From Effrenium voratum (Eukaryota > Sar > Dinophyceae > Suessiales > Symbiodiniaceae), in the NCBI GenBank assembly GCA_963377175.1, contig CAUJNA010003238.1, positions 658,645 through 722,644 of the forward strand: a stretch of DNA of 64,000 nucleotides. Direction: 5' to 3'. This document shows, in pieces, positions 21,263-32,159 of the stretch; the stretch's first letter is position 1, and every line of letters begins with the position of its first letter. The notes under the pieces were generated by a model, which made no database searches, was not told the origin of the DNA, and saw nothing but the letters and a program-made list of their open reading frames with translations. Position numbers and translations under genes: made by a program.

Positions 21263-24200
21263 GAAGGTCAACTTTAAAGAACAGCAAATTGTTGTTCCGC
21301 TGACGGGAAGCAAGGACATGCAACTCTAGGGACCCTCGAAATGGTGGCTTTCCTTGTGGCGTCCTTCATGAAGCCACAGAAAGTTCAGGAAACATACCCC
21401 GTTGATGCTGCGCTCACTGGCATTGCCACGTGGAGGTGGCTGATGAGTCTACAAGTCACAACGGGAGCCTACCCAAAACCCATAGAGTCAGGGCCAATAT
21501 CCTAGCCTGTGTCTGGTTCAAATTGTACATAACCTTCAGCAACCCGATTTCTTTCTTGCTCTTTCTGAAGCAACTCGCGAGAGCTTGTGTCTTTTCCTGT
21601 GGCATGATCTCCAATACTTGTCATTGGCCTCTCTGGAAAAGTCGGCCCCAAGTGCCACAGAACTCCAGGCTTTCTTCCCCCGTTCCGCTTTGGTAGGCAC
21701 GGGTCCCACTCGGCTCCGAAAAATCGATACTTTTCGGGGATTCAAACCTAAGTACAGGTGAAATACACGTATCTTCAAGCTGACTTAAAAGGACACCTAT
21801 GACCCTTTCCGAATTAAACCTCGTTCAACCGCGCCTCGGCCATGGCACAGCCAGCCCTCGGATCTAGGCTATGCTTTGCTTTTTAAGGAACCACCAAAGT
21901 GGGGGTATGGGGGGGGAGTTCACCTCTTGGTTGTCCTTAACCAGCCCAAAAACACACCTTGCCAAGCAAGACACACCCATAAGTTGTTTCATGGCAACTG
22001 AGTTGATCACTTCTCTGGTACTCACTGCTGAGCAAAAGTTGCTTTCATTTGGGCAATGTTGACACACACGAAGCTTGCTGTTGAAGAAAATCCAAACAGA
22101 AGCCTACCCGCTTGTGCCACAAATCTCCAAGAAGGATTGGCTTTTTCAAGTGAACCTAACGCTTTGCGCATCTACCTTTCGAAGAGGAATGACAGGCCAA
22201 ATAACTGCGTTGCTCAAAATGGGGGCGGAGTTCCCCAATCCAAATCCGTAATAAAACAAAGACAGCGCAAGGAGGGAATCCACTGCCATCTGGCATAAGG
22301 ATTCATGATTGGGGTTTGTCACATAATACAAAAAAACTCCAAAAACTGGAGGCTATGCAACCGCAAGTGTGCCCTCCAACTTGATGCTGAATGGTGCTAA
22401 CAAGCCATACAAATCTGAAGTGCCACGCTGGGAATTTGGACATAAAACTCCAAGCAACACGGTTGAGGATAGCACGGAAGCAGGCTGTTCCGGACACTTA
22501 AGGCTGACAATGAATGATATCCAAAATTTCCCGTGTTGGATGTGAGCTGAACAATTGACTTGGAGGACACTTTGTGAATACGGTCTAAAGAGCCAAGAGC
22601 GGAAACTAAGAGAGCGAGGGAGAGAGGGAGGGAGGGGAACCCCAAAAGGAAACCAACCATTTTAGGGCCTCCCTATTTTGACACATGGCATTTGAGTGCG
22701 GGGACTTCTTTCCTGTTTTCGAGTTGGTACCCTTCTTGGGGTTGGTCAGAAGCCTTGGATGCAAAAGGAAAGCCACGCACGCATCTTGAGGGTTCCGTAT
22801 CCTATTCTGAAACAACTCCAGGTGCCTCAACAGTCAGAAGCGAGGTACAGAATGCATGGTGAGACGGACGCCCCATCTGCAAATGCTTTTGCCAGTTGAA
22901 TGCCAATCCATGTTTTCTCAAAAGATTACATTCCGCCCATGCTCCTTTGTGGTCCCACCTGTCTCAAGGCTGCCGGTTTCAGGTTTCCGGTTGAAACCCA
23001 AAAGAGCTCCAAAAAAAGATACGTCCAGAAAACGTGCGCACCCTCAGATGAGGATTACAAACACATGCTTGAACAAACCAAAAATTGCTGAAGGGTTGGC
23101 TGTTGGCAAACCCTCTAAACCCAAAGCTTTGGTGCCAAATAATCCCAAAACTGGCCCGAATCGTGATGCCAGTCCGCTCCTGAATCACCAGGTCCGAAAA
23201 GGCCCCCCGACCACTCCCACCGGTTTTGTGGCTTGTTTCGCATCCGAGCATATCCACAGCGGATGGCACCTAAATCCAGAAACCTGCAGATCGATCCTCC
23301 CGATCTCCAAAAACTCGACATGTCCAACGGCTACAGTTATGAGAACAAAAAAGAACCCAAAACATAAAGTTTAAAAGAACGAAAACAAAGCTAACCCCAA
23401 AGTTTGGAGCTTGGAGGGATCCTCTGGCATTGGATACATAGGTTTGGGGTAACCCGTGTTTGTTGTTTTGTTGTTGTGGAAGCCAAAAGCAAAACCACTT
23501 ATTGTTATTCTTTTTTGGGGGGTCCCCAAAAAAAGAGACACGCCCGTATCGCTTGAAAACCCTTCGCAAAGGGGTGAGAAATCACTGCTGTGAGACACTC
23601 CCCGTATCAGAAAGCACCATATTCGACGAAAGCACTGCCAGTTCTTCCAAGTCTACACTGTGCTTTGGGAGAGTGCTCACAAGAGTCGCCGGATTTGTCC
23701 CCACGTCTGTCGACCTCCAAATCCAGCGATTTGAAAGGCCCAGCCAAAGAGACGACGAAAGAAAGACTGAGAACTTGGAACTACACAATTTTGACATGCA
23801 TCCCAAAACCAATGTACTGTAATCCCGAGATTCCTCCAAGTGTAAAACAAAAATGATCTTTGATCCAGGCCTTACATTCCGGAACAAAGTAAATCCAAAC
23901 TACACAGCCACAGGCATAGCACGCACACGTGCACACCTACAAGTAGAAAAGGATTCCAACGACACGTTCATGGCTGGACCTGCAGCTTAAATCGAATTGT
24001 GGGCCATCAGACACATCAAGTTGACGAATTTCAACCACATTGTTCTTGGCCTTGTCGAGTTTGTCTGAGGGCGTATAATAATTCGATGACTTCAACAGCA
24101 GTTGAGTTCCTTTGCGCCTAGGCTCCTAAAATCATGTGATTGTACCAGCTGACTAAAGGCCTCCTGGCACACTGTGATGTGGCTGCGCCCCACATTTGCA

Positions 24201-24425
24201 CAGCAGAATCATGCAAATTCCAGCGTAGTCAGCTCAAGCCCTGATGATGTAGACCTTGCACGGCCGGAAAACAACAATGCCAAGCCACGACATACCGAGA
24301 CCTATGCAAAACAAAACCGCCAACAGCCCATCAAACATGGCAACCTTGCTTTTAAAGAAAAAGACACTCGGAAACACAACCTAGCCACAAGCCCCAGAAA
24401 CTTGCAGCCGCAACAAATATAAAAA
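21263..24425. other. No supported gene; a few dispersed repeat copies
   Basis: No exon with convincing splice signals was found. Near 22648 the phrase CCAACCATTTTAGGGCCTCC continues with a CTATTTTGACACATG tail. It recurs in variant form near 27861, so copies of a dispersed element are present. Confidence 0.5.
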
Positions 24426-24477
24426 CTCTGGCCCCGCACCGTGCATTGGCCGCCTGTCGCGCCCCAGGCAGCCTCGA
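24426..24477 (-). CDS. Possible exon, 52 nt
   Basis: After a pyrimidine-rich acceptor (ctcgctcaccag) the minus strand reads FEAAWGATGGQCTVRGQ and ends at a GT donor. The frame relative to the upstream candidate at 24647-24716 is ambiguous, because that exon ends in phase 1. No family recognised. Confidence 0.4.
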
Positions 24478-24646
24478 ACTGGTGAGCGAGAACCCGCTCC
24501 CCAAACGGAAAAAACCCTACACCAATGCAGAAACGGGCCACTGCCCAACCAACTCCTAGCGAACTCGGGGGTTGGGGGCCCGTCCCCCACAAACCATTCC
24601 TCTTGGCTTCCGGGGTTTTTTCAGCGTTTTCGCTCCCCGAATCGGC

Positions 24647-24716
24647 CCTTTTCCAGGGAGCCCACGGTGGTCCAGCTGCGGCACATGAGGTCCTCTGGGC
24701 CGGCGGTCCAGGAGAC
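24647..24716 (-). CDS. Probable exon, 70 nt
   Basis: A strong acceptor (ctttttttttttccgcgag) is followed by VSWTAGPEDLMCRSWTTVGS and a GC donor, phase 1. The long polypyrimidine tract and the amino-acid composition support coding. The protein family is not recognised. Confidence 0.5.
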
Positions 24717-25145
24717 CTCGCGGAAAAAAAAAAAGAAAGTGTTCTTAGGGGAGGCCCACGGTGATCTTGATGGTCCACGCTTTCCGGAGAAGGTGAGTGT
24801 CCCCCTTTTTCTGGGGGACGCCCAAAATGGCCACGGAAAAGGAAAAGGTTCCGCTTGCGGCTTGCTTTCAAAACAAAAAAGGAGCAATTAGCCTCAAAAA
24901 CAACACAAACATATGGCTATGAGTTGACCATCATGGAAGCCATCCTGACTCCATGACAACACCATTGTTAACATAAGATTCATCTAAAGTGGGTTATCAG
25001 TATTCCGAGTTGAACAGGGCAAAACAGCCTCACCATTTATAAACCCCATGGAGTTGGTGGCCTTGGTTGCCTCCCTTAGCCTTGTGTATCTGATAAAGTT
25101 GGAGGTCAATCCCTGCTGCAAGCTTCCCCGTGGATACAAACCGAC

Positions 25146-25212
25146 CCAACTCCCAGAAGCCAATTTCAGGTGCCGAAACCGGCGGCAAGCGGCGCCCTTC
25201 GGGCAAAAACAA
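25146..25212 (-). CDS. Probable exon, 67 nt
   Basis: Acceptor cctcctctcatcccag is followed by LFLPEGRRLPPVSAPEIGFW and a GT donor in phase 1. This is good splice context. It may belong with the candidates at 24.4-26.0 kb in one gene; function unknown. Confidence 0.5.
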
Positions 25213-25668
25213 CTGGGATGAGAGGAGGCGTGGAGCCTGGTAGAAATCATACTCTGGGTGGACGAAATCCATTGCGCACCACTTGGGATCGACGAATCAA
25301 AATCATGCGGTGAACCACCTACCACCGGGCGCGATGCGGATTTTGTCCATCCACAGTAGTTCTCAAGGGTGGGAAAGGATTGTTGGTATCCGGTTTCAGA
25401 AAACAAAACACAAATGTCAAGCACAATCCTGAGGCCGTGGGTTCCGAAATCCTCACCCTGAGCCCTGACCAGTCGATTGTGGTGGCTTGATTGATTGAAG
25501 CGGCCCCCTAAACATGGAAATGGAACCCAAGGATCCCCATACAACAAGGAATGGAAGCCGGGGTTCTCCCGAAATCAGCAAGGGTTTGAATCTAGAACCG
25601 TTTGGGATCCCCTTCTCAAACCACAAGGAATGGCTTAAAGGGTTTACTCGACCACCCCACCCCCCACC

Positions 25669-25878
25669 CATCCCCACCCATCCCCACCCATCCCCACCCA
25701 TCCCCACCCATCCCCACCCATCCCCACCCATCCCCACCCATCCCCACCCATCCCCACCCATCCCCACCCATCCCCACCCATCCCCACCCATCCCCACCCA
25801 TCCCCACCCATCCCCACCCATCCCCACCCATCCCCACCCATCCCCACCCATCCCCACCCATCCCCACCCATCCCCACC
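25669..25878 (+). repeat. 10-bp array (ATCCCCACCC), about 21 copies
   Basis: Perfect or near-perfect copies of CCCACCCATC in tandem. The minus strand is GGGTGGGGAT repeated, which has runs of G suited to quadruplex folding. It lies between candidate exons on the minus strand. Confidence 0.95.
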
Positions 25879-25936
25879 CCACCCCTGACGCGGTCGCCGC
25901 AGTCGCCGCGGTCGCCGCGCACCCCGCGCCCCGCGC

Positions 25937-25972
25937 CTGCCGGCTCCGTGCCAGCACGTCTTTGGAGCCCAG
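25937..25972 (-). CDS. Possible exon, 36 nt
   Basis: Acceptor cttcacctctgag, reading LGSKDVLARSRQ, then a GC donor, phase 0 at both ends. It sits immediately beside the 10-bp array. Family unknown. Confidence 0.45.
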
Positions 25973-26065
25973 CTCAGAGGTGAAGATCCAGTGTCCGCCC
26001 TCCGCTTTGGCTGGTTTTGGGGGCCTTTGATTTTGGGCGGTCGACTTGGACATATCTGGGTGTGC

Positions 26066-26158
26066 ATATATATATATATATGTATAATAGAATGTTTGTA
26101 TGTATAAATATGTGTATACATATATATGTGTATATATATATATGCATATATCATACAT
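26066..26158. repeat. TA/TATG microsatellite
   Basis: Alternating TATATA and GTATAT. No coding signal. Confidence 0.9.
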
Positions 26159-26576
26159 GTGTGATCCTGGGTTTCCCGTCCTGCGTCCCCCCCCTCCGCC
26201 CTCAAAGGTATGTTGCGGGGACCTGGCGCGGCACCCCTGGCAGACCCAGCATCCCCAGCGGCAGTTCATCCAAAACTCATCTAGAACCAAAATCCCACAC
26301 TTAGCCTAAACCAACCTTAATCCAAGTCATCCGTCATTCCAAACCCACCCTTAGCTCCCATAAAGAAACCCCCTAAGCCCCAGCCCGTGGGAACCAACAC
26401 TCAGCAAACCCAACCGAAGATCAGACCAAAACCGGCCTACTAAACCAATCTTTGACCAGCCTCAACCACCCAACCACTCCTGGGAAGACCCACAACCCAT
26501 TCCACAAGGGGGGGGGGGGGAAAACCAAGCCCCATTTTTCAAAATACAAACAGGCATGTTTACGTGCGTGTAATTA

Positions 26577-27190
26577 TGTATGTATGTATGTATGGATGGA
26601 TGGATGGATGGATGTATGGATGTATGGATGTATGGATGTATGAATGTATGGATGTATGGATGTATGAATGTATGGATGTATGGATGTGTGGATGTATGGA
26701 TGCATGGATGTATGGATGTATGGATGTATGGATGTATGGATGTATGTATGTATGGATGTATGGATGTATGGATGAATGAATGTATGGATGTTTGGATGTA
26801 TGGATGTATGGATGTATGGATGTATGGATGTATGGATGTATGGATGTATGGATGTATGGATGTATGAATGTATGGATGTATGGATGTATGGATGGATATG
26901 GATGCATGGATGTATGGATGTATGGATGTATGGATGTATGGATGTATGTATGTATGGATGTATGGATGTATGGATGAATGAATGTATGGATGTTTGGATG
27001 TATGGATGTATGGATGTATGGATGTATGGATGTATGGATGTATGGATAAACGAATGTATGGATGTATTGATGTATGCATGTATGGATGTATGGATGTATG
27101 GATGTATGGATGAACGAATGTATGGATGTATTGATGTATGGATGTATGGATGTATGGATGTATGGATGTATGGACGTATTTATGTATGGA
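26577..27190 (+). repeat. 8-bp array (GGATGTAT), about 600 bp
   Basis: GGATGTATGGATGTAT repeated, with TATG and GAATG variants. A block near 26728-26833 recurs around 26940-27050, so there is a higher-order duplication. Long open frames (WMYGCMDV and IHPYIHTS repeats) are periodicity artefacts. Confidence 0.9.
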
Positions 27191-27584
27191 TGTATGTCTG
27201 CATGTGTGCATGTGTGCATGTGTGCATGTGTGCGTGCATGTGTGCATGTGTGCATGTGTGCATGTGTGCATGTGTGCATGTGTGCACGCGTGCAGGTTTG
27301 TATGTGTGTGTGTGTGTATGTGTGTGTATGTGTGTATGTGTGCATGTGTGTATGTGTGTATGTGTGTATGTCTGTATGTGTGTATGTGTGTATGTCTGTA
27401 TGTCTGTATGTGTGTATGTGTGTATGTGTGTATGTGTGTATGTGTGTATGTGTGTATGTGTGTATGTGTGTATGTGTGTATGTGTGTATGTGTGTATGTG
27501 TATATATGTCTGTGTGTCTGTGTGTCTGTCTGTGTGTCTGTATGTGTGTATGTGTGTGTATGTATGTATGCATCTATGTATGTA

Positions 27585-27619
<35 letters not shown>

Positions 27620-27638
27620 GTCTGTCTGTCTGTCTATC

Positions 27639-27723
<85 letters not shown>

Positions 27724-27815
27724 ATGTATATGTGTATGTATATGTGTATGTATATGTGTATGTATGTGTGTATGTATTTGCACATATACATATAGGTGTA
27801 TGTGTGTGTGTGTGT
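27191..27815 (+). repeat. GTGCATGT, GTGTATGT and TGTC microsatellites
   Basis: Three simple-repeat blocks follow one another: GCATGTGT to about 27290, GTATGTGT to about 27560, then (TGTC)n at 27585-27722 and TATGTGTA. No coding signal. Confidence 0.95.
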
Positions 27816-29820
27816 TTGTTTGGTACCCTGATCACCGTTCAAAAAAAACACAAAATGAATCCAACCATTTTGGGTGGTCCAAATCCCTATTTCGACACAT
27901 GCCCATATATGTGGGGGATATGCGACGTGCTTGTTCGGTGTGGTTGCCGTGATGCTTGAAGCTTGGTACGTCGTGGGGTGCGCACGTGCATCCTTACGGC
28001 TCCGCTTGTGTTGTTGAGCGTTGGTTGCACTTTGCCTGGTGCGCTGCGCAGTGACTGATACCGCTTGTTTCACATAGAATAGCTGATGTTGTATTTCTCT
28101 GCGCCGCTGTTTTTTGCAATGTCGATCCAAGTATCTAGATATGTTTTTCAACGGAACAAAGAGGAAAGCACCTGAAGGGGTGCCTGGTCTTGAGAGAGGA
28201 ACATGTAGCAACCTTTGATTAGCGCGAGTTCGGGGCGCACGCTCTTGCTGGCGCCTTTGTAAGCATTTCCAAAACATGAGGCTCTTTGGGTGGTTGGGTT
28301 TTTTTGCAAGCCCCCCATGGCCCTAAAGTTGTCAAAGCTGCTGAGCCCTTGGGCCCCTGGGCCCCAGGCCGCATGAGGGGTCCACACCAGCCACACAGTT
28401 TCCGCGTTCTTGCGGAAGGCTCGGAACCCGCTCCAGCCACCTGAGGGCACGAGGACATGCCATGGGCCAATAGGATCCCCATTCCAAGGTGGGATGGGTG
28501 AATAAGACTTGCCCACTTTGTGATGGATGCTTTAAAAAAGGTGTAGGACTTGGTTGGGAACCGGACCCCCAATGAAGCCGAACTACGGGGGGGGTCTAGC
28601 GGCCCTCGCCTGCGTGCATGTTTTTCTTGAAGGTACCCTTGGGCTTGGTTCAAAGGGAAACAAAAAGGAATAAAACAACTTTTACCCCTGCTGCCCACTG
28701 CCATTGGAGCAAGGATTGAGCCTGACTAGTCCCAATTTCACACACACCCTTCCTTTTGTGGGGGATATGCGTCCCCTACTTAGAGCCTCAAAGAATGTGA
28801 CCTCAGCGTCCGTCTTTTGCAGGTTTCATTTCAATATCCCTCGACCCGGCTCGCTCGCGAGCCGGGCCCTCAATCTGGCGGTACTCGCCGCTGACCTCGG
28901 CGCCGCCGCCCCACCGCGGCTGGTTTGTTGGCGGGGCGGCGAAAGGCAATCGAAGGGAGAATCGCCATTTGTGGCGGTTTTCCAACAGAAGACACATCCA
29001 TTTGAGTTGTAAAGGGCAACGAAAGGGAAACCATTGCACTTTTGGGTCTGTTCAGAATGAAAACCAAAGGGAAACCATTTTGTGGTTTGGCCCCCAGATA
29101 GGGAAGCAAGACTAAACCAATACTAAACCAACACTTGTGGGTTTGCTTTAAAGGGAAACCAAAAGGAAGCAAATACTCAGCTTTCTGTCTTGTGATTGGT
29201 TCCCATTTTCCCACTCCAAACCCAAACCAATCGAAACCACCAATTCAGGGCAACCCTGAAATACTCTTTTGTCGATATTTCAAGCCCAGAACAGGACAAA
29301 CCAAAGCAATAGCAGCAACAAAGGGGGTATGAGGCCCGCAATGTAATTTTCTTGTTGATTGGGTGTTCTCGAGACAACAAAACAAACGACAAACATGATT
29401 GCAGGACCTAGGGGAGTAACACTCAGCACACGCCTCACAAACTAGACCCACACTAGATACATGCAACTAGGCATATGAAACCTTCCAGGGTTGCTCCATG
29501 TTCACTAGCCGTGCTCGACACATGCTGAGGCTATAGGCTATATCAGGCAAACAGTAGACACCTGACGGAGTTGCAAGAGAAAAACCTGCAAATGTAGCGC
29601 ACATTTCACCTACACGCGCAGAACACACCAAACATATGCGAACACCATGTAGTGTCTGCTATGCATTTGTGTGTCATGTGTTCGTCTAATACGATAATGC
29701 CAGGGATGCGCCGACATTGATTAGAAGAAAATTACAGAGCAGCCTATTTTAGAAGCATGCGTGCAAGGTCCATGCACAAAACATACCAAAGACAGATGTA
29801 AACGACATCAAACTAGAAAC
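27816..29820. other. No supported gene; several dispersed motif copies
   Basis: Variants of the AAAGGGAAACCAAAAGGAA motif occur near 28650, 29010-29040, 29058-29075 and 29150-29170. A weak exon-like segment (GEYRQIE) lies at 28868-28890 on minus with an AG acceptor and GC donor, but it is too short to claim. Confidence 0.5.
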
Positions 29821-29984
29821 ATGCCATACTATATATACATATATATATATATATATTTGTACACACATATACGCATATGTATATACACTTCGGGAGGGAG
29901 AGATGCCAGTAAAGACAGCGAAGCCGGTGGGTACAAGATTCACCCAAAAAAAGAAGGAAACACATATGCTTCTCTTCCTTCCAA

Positions 29985-31172
29985 TCGTCCGTCCTTCCTT
30001 CCTTTCCTTCCTTTTCTTTTTCCGTTCTTTCTTTCGCTTCTTTTCTTGTCTTTTCCTTCATTCTTTCAGTCTGTCACTATTTTAATTTCTTTCATCCTTG
30101 CTTTCTTTCTACCTGTCCACGAACTATTTCGCTGTCTCATCACTCCTTCCTTCATTTACTTCTGTACTTTGTCTGTATGTTCTTATATATGTCTTCCTGC
30201 CTTATCTTTCTGTGTTTCTGTCTTTCTTTGTTGCTTTCTGTCCTTCTTCCCTGTCGTTCTTTCTTTCTTTATTTATTTCTTTCTGTCTTCCCTTTCTTTC
30301 TGTCTTTCTTTATTTATTTCTTTCTGTCTTCCCTTTCTTTCTGTCTTTCTTAATTTATTTCTTTCTGTTTTTCCTTTTGTTTATTTCTTTCTTTCTGTAT
30401 TTGCTTCTTTCTTTCTTTCGTTCTTTCTTTCCTTCTGTCTTCCCTTTCTTTCTGTCTTTCCTTATTTTGTTCTTTCTGATTTTCTTTTTGTGTATTTCTT
30501 TCTTTATTAGTTTATTTATTTGTTTCTGTCTTTCTGCCTTTCTGCCTGTCTGTCTGTCGTTCTTTCCTTTCTTTCGTTCCTTCCTTGCCTTCTTTCTTTC
30601 TTTCCGTCTTTTATATGTCTTTTGTTTTATTTCTTTGTTTCTGTCTTTCTGTCTTTCTGCCTGTCTGTCTGTCTGTTGTTATTTCCTTTCTTTCTTTCTT
30701 TCCTTCTTTCTTTCTTTCTTGCTTTCAGCCGTTGTTTCGTTCTTTGTATATTTCTTGCTTTCTTTGTTTGTTTCTGTCTGTCTGTCTGTCTGTCGTTCTG
30801 TCCGTCTATCTGCCTGCCTTTCCTTCTCGTCTTTCTTTCTTTGTGTATTTCTTTCCTTGCTAATTTCTGTCTTTCTGTCTGCCTGTCTTTCCTTCCCTTC
30901 CTTCCTTCTTTCTTTCTTTCTTTATTTGTTCCGTTTTTATTTATTTATATGTTTCTCTCTTGCTTGCATTCTGTCTGTCTTTCTGTCTGTCTTTCTTTCT
31001 TTCTTTCCTTCCTTCTTTCTTTCTTTCCTTCCTTCCTTCCTTCCTTCCTTCCTTCTTTCTTCCGTTATTGCTTTATTGTATGTCTTTCTTTCTTTCTTTC
31101 TGTCTGTCTTTCTTTCTTTCTTTCTTTCTTTCTTTATGTATTGTCTTTCTTTCTTTCTTTCTTTATGTATTG

Positions 31173-31220
<48 letters not shown>

Positions 31221-31715
31221 TGTTTATTTCGTTCTTCCTGTCTTTCTGCTTTTATGTATTTCTGTCTTTCTGTCTTTCTGTCTTTCTGTCTTTCTGTCTT
31301 TCTGTCTTTCTGTCTTTCTGTCTTTCTTTCATTTACCTATTTTGTTGTTTGTCTTTATTGTGTTTTCTTTTTTTGCATGTTCTTTTTGTGCCTGTCTTTC
31401 TTTGTTTAATTATTTATTTATTTCTGTGGTTCTTTCTTTCCTTCTTTCTTTCTTTCTTCCTTTCTTTCTTCCAATTGATTTTCTTTCTTTTCTTTTCTTC
31501 TCTTTCCCTTTCTTTTATTTCTTCCTTTCTTCCTTCTCTTTCTTTCCTGTCTTTCTTTTTTACTTTCTTTCCTTCCTTCTTTGCTTCTTCTTTCTTTCTT
31601 GCCTCTTTCTCTCTTTCACTCTTGCTTTCCTTCTTCCCTTCTTTCCTCCTTCTTTCCTTCTTTTCTTCCCTTCTTTCCTTCCCTCTTTTTTCTGCCTTTC
31701 TATCTAATCTCTCTG
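29985..31715 (+). repeat. 1.7-kb pyrimidine tract, (TTTC)n/(TTCC)n/(TGTC)n
   Basis: The plus strand is almost only T and C over 1.7 kb, with the repeats CTTTCTTT, CCTTCCTT and TGTCTTTC. The long Phe/Leu/Ser-rich open frame across it is an artefact. Such mirror-symmetric polypyrimidine tracts can form triplex DNA. Confidence 0.95.
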
Positions 31716-31859
31716 TCAATATACATATCTACCGCTCAACCCATCTGGCTCTCCATCTGACTCTCCATCTCCCTATTTACCCATCTAGCTCTCTATCTAT
31801 CCATGTGTCCATCGACCTGCCTACCTGCCAACCTATCTGTTTTTCTATCTGCCCAACCT

Positions 31860-32150
31860 GCCGCGAAATCTGTACCTGACCTTGCAGAGTGCTGTGCGCA
31901 CCACGAAATCGTGCCCGAGATCTGCACCTCACATTGCAAAAGCGCGGCGCCTCCCACGACATCATCTGTACCTCAACTTGTGAAGGCGCTGCGCCTGCCA
32001 CGAACCTGCACCTGAACTTGCGAAACTGCTGCGCCCGCCACGAAATCTGTGTTTCACCCTGCGAACGTAATGGGTCAACCTTGCGAAAGCGCCGCGCCCG
32101 GCACGCAGAATGTCGCGAAGAGCGTGTGCGTCAGCGCCAATGGTCCCGGC
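31860..32150 (+). repeat. Degenerate tandem repeat, about 40-50 bp period
   Basis: Roughly six copies share CCACGAAATCTG / TACCTCAACTTGCGAAAG / CGCTGCGCCCG in that order, starting near 31860, 31901, 31954, 31998, 32038 and 32099. Spacing varies from 40 to 62 bp. It follows directly after the pyrimidine tract. Confidence 0.7.
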
Positions 32151-32159
32151 TGTGAGCCC

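Noticed and set aside
19706..21329. Open frames of 430-540 codons with HTDRQTDT or CLCVCLSV repeats
   Set aside because: Pure TG/TGTC microsatellite; open in all frames.
25453..26290. GDGWGWVG and THPHPSPP repeat frames
   Set aside because: Artefact of the 10-bp array, which reads through all three frames.
26462..28277. Frames rich in WMYGCMDV, IHPYIHTS and TDRQTDRQ
   Set aside because: Four- and eight-base microsatellites without stops; no coding evidence.
29761..31879. 593-codon Phe/Leu/Ser-rich frame resembling a membrane protein
   Set aside because: The hydrophobicity comes from the TTTC/TTCC pyrimidine tract; two other frames look the same.
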